The notes under the pieces were generated by a model, which searched no databases, was not told where the DNA came from, and saw only the letters and a list, made by a program, of their open reading frames with translations. 64,000 nt of DNA, taken from positions 12,436,285-12,500,284 of the forward strand of contig VZDJ01000174.1 in the NCBI GenBank assembly GCA_008694505.1. The letters run 5' to 3'. Positions 58,914 through 64,000 of this stretch are shown here, piece by piece. The DNA comes from Cyanoderma ruficeps (Eukaryota; Chordata; Aves; Passeriformes; Timaliidae). A program made the position numbers and the translations under genes. Numbering within the stretch: the first letter of the stretch is position 1; each line of letters starts with the position of its first letter.

Positions 58914-59701
58914 GGAGACCCTCTGGGAGCCACTGCCAACCCCACCCTACCCCTACCCCAACACCCAACCGGGTCCCACATGCTCAGCCCCAACAGGGCC
59001 TGGAGAGGGGATTCACCAAACCAGGGCCACCCTTGGGAGAAAGGGGTTTCTGGAGGGAGGAATGGAGGTTTGGGCAGAATTCCTGCCTGCAGGAAGTGGG
59101 AGATGGCCTGGGCACCATTTTGGGATGGGAAGCTGAGCTCTGGGGTGTCATGGGATTAATTAGGGGTCCCCTGGCTGTGTTAGGCCACAGGAGCTGTGAC
59201 AGGAGCGGGAGGGGGGGAAAGGCCTGGGTGCTACTGGGATGGGAGTGCATCCCATGGCACCCACCAGGGCCTGGCAGCCACCACTATCACAAGCTGGGGC
59301 AGGTCTCAGCCTCCTCTCATTCCACTTCAAACAGGCAGCCCCAAGGCTGGGTGTGACAGCAGGGCTGGGCCACCCTCTGTTGTGACAGAGCAGTGACAGA
59401 GCAGTGACAGCAGCATGGCCCTTCCCAGGACACTGCCCAGCACCTGCCCCCCAGGACAAGGGCAGCCAAGGGAGATGCGACCCAGGGAAGGCTGCATGCC
59501 AGGGTCAGTGTCCAGGGTAAATGGGATGCAGGAGAGTGCTCCCCAGGGATAGAGAACCATGGGCAGGGTCCAGGCCAGGGTGTCCCTCAAAGCTGGTACT
59601 GGTGCAGCAAGTGGGACGTGACACCCTTGCCTCCTGCCACCCTCCACCCCCATCCCAGGCCAAGAGAGGTGGGAGCCAGGGCTGCGCCTTTACACACTCG
59701 C
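58914..59701. other. CASTOR1-TBC1D10A intergenic spacer
   Basis: Under 1 kb separates the CASTOR1 promoter from the end of TBC1D10A. I see no gene or recognisable transposable element in it. Confidence 0.6.
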
Positions 59702-59707
59702 TTTATT
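59702..59707 (-). terminator. TBC1D10A: TBC1D10A polyadenylation signal
   Basis: AATAAA on the minus strand, 0.9 kb past the stop codon. A second AATAAA at 59738-59743 lies 36 nt closer to the stop, so either could be used. Confidence 0.7.
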
Positions 59708-60610
59708 GACCCCTTTGTACAAAACTGCTTTTCCCGCTTTATTTTACAAACCCACCACCCACCCTCTGGGAGGGCGGGGGGGGGCAGAGGGGACCCCACA
59801 ACCAGGGAGCACCTGGCTGCTGCTCACCCACCCCGTCTCACCTGCACTGGGGCCGGGGGTGGGGGGAGGGGTGGCAGTGGTGGGGTGAGCCCTGGCAGGG
59901 TAAACACTCCCCCTGAGCTATGGGGAGCTTGGGGATGAGAGGGGATGGGAGGGGGGGGCTTTAGCCCCAAAACTCGGCATCAAATCCCACTGCCTCTAGC
60001 GCATCCTGCCTCAGTCCCTGTCCTGCCTGGGAGGAATAATAAATAGGCTCAGTGAGTAGGTAAGTTGGGTACTACATATAGGGCTACAGCTTGATATATC
60101 CTCACTAGATGAGAGGGGGGCGAGGGGTCCCCCAGCTCCTCGCGTACCCCCAGTGCCCTGCGCCAGCCCTAAGTGCTCGGGAACCGGGGCTGGGGCTGCC
60201 CGGCTGGCGCAGGGTGGGGGCTACAGGAGGGACCCGGGGGGTGATGGGTCGAGGGGCTCTGGGACGGGGAGAAGGGCCCGAGGGGCAGCCCAGCCCCGCA
60301 GTGTGGGGAGGGCGCTCGGGTGGCTCAGCCACCCCCTGCCCGGGGGCTCCCGCCGCTCGTGGTGCCAGCACCCTGCGGGGTGGGCACCCAGCGCAGACCC
60401 ACGGTGTCCCCTTTGGTCACCACACCTGGCCAAGCCCCACGGATGCCCAGAGAGGGCCACGCTGTTCTCACGGAGCCGCACGGCCCCCCTGTCCCATCCC
60501 TCCAGCTCAGAGCCCCCAGCGCCGGGTGCCAGGGGTCCCCCTCGGTGTCCTCGCGCCCGGGTCCGTGCGCAGCCCCGCTGAGCCCGGCCGCCCGGGCTGT
60601 GGGCCGGGCC
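59702..60610 (-). other. TBC1D10A: TBC1D10A 3' UTR
   Basis: GC-rich sequence of about 0.9 kb between the stop codon and the tandem polyadenylation signals. It has no coding potential in the gene frame. Confidence 0.65.
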
Positions 60611-63600
60611 CTACAAGTACGTGTCCTCGCTCTCCCGGGAGCTCAGGCTCTCCTTGGACTGGTGGTGGGGGGAGACCTGGGGGTGCAGCAGCTCCCGGGT
60701 CGTGCCGGGTGCCCCGTTGCCCTCGGCGCCGGGGCCGTTGGCAGGACTGGCCGGGGCCTTTTCCCGGCTCTTCTCCTTGCTCTTGCGGGCCTTGGGCACG
60801 GGGGCGGGCCCGGGGGAGACGATGATGGAGGGGACGGGCTCCAGCGCCTTGCGCGGCGCAGGCTCCGCCTCGCTGATGGCCTTGGCGCCGTGCAGGCGCG
60901 GGGGGGACTTGCACTGCAGCTCCCCGTGCATCTCCCGCCACTTCTTCAGCTGGATCAGGTGCTCCCGCTCGATCTGACGCTCCGTCACCGGCAGCTCGAT
61001 GACCTGTGGGGACACTTGTGCCATCAGTGACAGTGCCACTGGGGCTGGGTGTGGGATCCCCCTCAGGGCAGAGGACAGCTCTATCCAAGCTTTTAGGGGG
61101 CTGCTCCCCACGCTCTGCCCACCCAGGGACAGCCCAGTCTGGCAGCACTGGCCAGCTGGGTGGCACTGGGCCCCCAGACCGTCCCCAGCACCTCACCTCC
61201 TGCACCAGGAAGGCCTCTTGCATGATTTTGGGGCTGAGGGCCCTCAGCCTCTCCATGGTCTCATACTGGCCCTGGCAGGATTTGAGCTTGTCCGAGGAGC
61301 CCAGGGTGTGTTTGAGCAGCACCAGGCCTACCCGGAAGATGATTTTCACTCCTGCAAGAGGAGACGTGAGGCAGTGAGTACCAGGCAGGACAGGGTGACA
61401 CTGCCACCATGTCCCTCAAATGCTGTGGGGCAGCAGATCGCAGTCCCATTAACAGTCAGGACATGCCAGAGGGTGAATTTGGGATGTACATGCCTCCTAC
61501 CCCCCAGGAAAACAGCCCATCTCCACCCCAGGCATGTGGCTGCCCCAAACCTGCCCTGCTCCAGGAGCCATGGCCGTGGGGAGTGCAGTCACCCGGGAGG
61601 AGGAGGCTGGTGGGGAGCTCTTACCTTCACAGAAGAACATGTCCCAGACGCGCAGGACGGAGCTCCAGGGCAGCGTGCGGGAGAAGGCGCACATGAACCA
61701 CTCCGTCATGTACAGGATGGGGTCGATCTTCTGCTTGCTCAGGTGCTTGTAGGCCACAGGGGAGACCTTGTGCAGCAGTGAGAAGAGGATCTGTCCATCC
61801 AGCTGGATGGCTTCCTGCAGGGACAGGGACCAGCACCTCAGTGAGTACCTCAGCCCTGGGATCAGCCCCCAGTGCCTGGCCCCAGCAGGGGCAGCCAACC
61901 CTCTACACTTGATATGAGAGCAGAGCTGTGTCCCATGGATGCTACACTGAGGCCCCTCATCCCTGAATGTGGAATGCTTCTGGGAGCCACGGAACAACAG
62001 GGTGACTGTAGGAATACCCAGCATCTCCATAGACCCCTTCTTTCCCCTGGGTGACGAGCTGGACAAGTTTTTGGCCTGGAGATGCAGAATTGTGGAGTAG
62101 TTTGGGTTGGAAGGGACCTTAAAACTCATCTCATTCCACCCCATTGCCACGTGGCACCATCCACTATCCCACATTGCTCCAAGCCCTGTCTAATCTGGCC
62201 TGGAGCACTCTAAGGATGTGGTGGCCATAACTGCTCTTGGCAACTGCTCTAGGGCCTCATCACCTTCACAGGGAAGAATATTTTTCTAATATCCCATCTA
62301 CCCCTGCCCTCTGACAGTGGGAAGCCATTATCCCTTGTTCTGGCACTCCAGGCCCTTGTCCCCAGTCCCTCTCCAGCTCTCCTGGAGCCCCTTTAGGCCC
62401 TGGAAGGAGCTCTGAACTCTCCCTGGAGCCTTCTGTTCTTCTGTGCCCAGGTCTCCCAGCCTGGCTCCAGAGCAGAGGGGCTCCAGCCCTTGGAGCATCT
62501 CGGTGGCCTCCTCTGGACTCTCTCCAGCAGCTCCAGGTCCTTCCTGTGCTGGGCCCCAGGGCTGGGGCAGCTCTGCAGGTGGGATCTCACCTGAGTGGGG
62601 CAGAGGGGCAGAATCCCCCCATCCCTGCTGCCCACGCTGGGGGATCAGCTCAGGAAGCACGGCCAGGGCATGGTCAACCCTCACCAAGCAGCTGAGTCCT
62701 TCTCCCCAGAACTGCTCCTGATCCTTTCATCCCCAGCCTGGATTGATCCTGGGGGTTGCCCCAACCCAGGTGCAGGACCTTGCAGGTCCTGCCACTGCTG
62801 AAAGCACCATGAGCCCTTTACTCACCAGTTTCTCGCTGTAGTAGCCAGGGAGGTACTTCTCACAGATCTGCACCAGGCACCAGAACGCTTGCTGCAAGCC
62901 AAGAGACGGCGGGTGAGCACCCAGGGGACATCCCTGCAGCTCCCTCCCGGATCCCAGGGGCCACGGCAGAGGGTGGGAAGCAGCAGAGCAGCCCTGGGGC
63001 ACTTTGGGTTGCCCTGAGCCGGGCACCCCACTCATCAGCACCCCCCAAAGGGCCCCACACCCTCGAGGAGGTCCCAGGTGTGTCCCCTGAGTCCACCCAT
63101 ACCTCGGCTGGCATGTGCATGAGCAGGACGGCGGCGATGGGCGCCTGGGCCTGGCAGTATCCCTCCTCGGGGCGGTACAGCGTGTACGCCTTCAGCACCC
63201 GGAACAGGTCCTGCTGCCTGCGGGGACACCCGGCACGCACAGCTGGGACACGGCACGGCTCTGGCCTGCGGCCTTCCCCGTGCATCCCAGGCATGATGAG
63301 CCCGGGTCAATCCCTGGCAGGCATCCCTTTTCCACACAAACCCAGAGCCCTGGGAAGCTCTGCCCACAGAGTGCAGATCCTGCCTGGATCTGGGAGGGGA
63401 GGCATGGAGACAACTATCCAGCCCTGCCACGGACAGGCAGGGACCCAGCTGCAAGCACAGGGGCACGGATGCTCCCCAGCACATTGGGAGCAGTATTTTC
63501 CTGGTGAAACGGAGGCTGCAGGCTGCCACCTGCCCCCTCTGCCCTCCTGCCATGCCAATTCCCACCCCACTGGGTGTCAGAGCTTGTCTGAGCCATCCTG

Positions 63601-64000
63601 TTTTCAGTCAGTGGATGCTCTGTGACTGTGGGAATGTTGGAGGAATGGGGAGGACACTGGGGACATGAGTGTGGCTCCATGAGCTGGGACAGACAGTGCC
63701 CACCCCATGGCTGCTGAGGGCTGGACACACACCACGTACCCATGGCCTCCACGTGAGACAAACATCTCATGGAAGGGGAACTGCCGATGGAGATCCCGCT
63801 CGATCACATCCAGCCACTTTGGATCTCCTGTGAGGAGGTCCAGTTCCTGGGGAGGGGAAGACTGGGGTGAATAACACCCTTGACACCCCCTCCAGATGTC
63901 TGAGATCCCAACATACACCCAAGCCCGAGAAGGAGGAGGAGCCACCCCAGCACTGCCCCCTCCCTGGTGGTGCAGGAGGGTCCCTGGCAGGACTCACATC
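60611..64000 (-). CDS. TBC1D10A: TBC1D10A (EPI64), TBC-domain Rab GAP, 3' part only
   Basis: Exons on the minus strand: 63998-64000 (edge, one codon), 63740-63846, 63103-63217, 62826-62891, 61625-61814, 61197-61351 and 60611-61003. They give 342 residues and TAG; the N-terminal third is beyond the right edge. TBC catalytic motifs are present: [10 protein letters not shown] (arginine finger) and GYCQAQ (glutamine finger). Family blocks [40 protein letters not shown] and [13 protein letters not shown] follow. After the domain comes [17 protein letters not shown], then a charged, proline-rich tail ending ESEDTYL. That is a class I PDZ ligand by which human EPI64 binds EBP50 at microvilli. Known role: GAP activity on Rabs such as Rab27a and Rab35, and microvillus organisation. 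The tail is shorter than in human. Confidence 0.97.
62083..62806 (-). mobile_element. CR1 LINE fragment inside a TBC1D10A intron
   Basis: It begins on the plus strand at gatgcagaattgtggagtag and gttgggttggaagggacc-like sequence, the reverse-complement CR1 tail. It continues through cagcctggctccagagcag to gttgccccaacccaggtgc. It lies in the gene orientation and ends about 20 bp before the exon at 62826. Confidence 0.92.

Noticed and set aside
60109..60825. 238-codon plus-strand open frame
   Set aside because: It is antisense to the TBC1D10A last exon and 3' UTR, which are supported by strong homology.
1..64000. CRISPR arrays, operons, phage genes or tRNA/rRNA genes
   Set aside because: Tandem repeats here are ordinary eukaryotic micro- and minisatellites, genes are intron-bearing, and no tRNA or rRNA signature was recognised.

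Overview
This is avian nuclear DNA. It has spliced genes with GT-AG introns, many truncated CR1 LINE copies of the bird type, and an AT-richer left part passing into a GC-rich, minisatellite-rich right part. The gene order, HORMAD2 (+), LIF (-), OSM (-), CASTOR1 (-), TBC1D10A (-), is the order and orientation known from human 22q12.2. By established synteny this would be bird chromosome 15. The species cannot be named from the sequence.

Layout. 1-21.8 kb: HORMAD2 on the plus strand. Thirteen proposed coding exons keep one frame and give about 370 residues; upstream non-coding sequence lies outside the window. 21.8-40.6 kb: a gene-poor interval with CR1 fragments, an orphan CpG-rich block and a 17-bp-stem hairpin, but no gene I can support. 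40.6-44.4 kb: LIF on the minus strand. Exons 2 and 3 and the AU-rich 3' UTR are clear; exon 1 is not resolved, and there is an N in the presumed promoter and first-exon region. 48.0-50.7 kb: OSM on the minus strand, complete in three exons (209 residues). 53.0-58.3 kb: CASTOR1 on the minus strand, complete in nine exons (331 residues). 59.7-64.0 kb: the C-terminal part of TBC1D10A on the minus strand (342 residues and the stop), running off the right edge.

Relations between genes. LIF and OSM are sister IL-6-family cytokines that still share exon phases, the helix-D FxxK receptor motif and AU-rich 3' UTRs, as expected of an old tandem duplication. CASTOR1 is an mTORC1 arginine sensor, TBC1D10A a Rab/Arf-linked TBC GAP and HORMAD2 a meiotic axis protein. 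They are neighbours through conserved synteny and do not form a pathway.

I found no previously undescribed system. The points most worth checking are the missing LIF exon 1, the extra cysteine in LIF, the lost disulfide in OSM, the HORMAD2 microexons and extra C-terminal exons, the hairpin at 39.4 kb and the repeats around CASTOR1.
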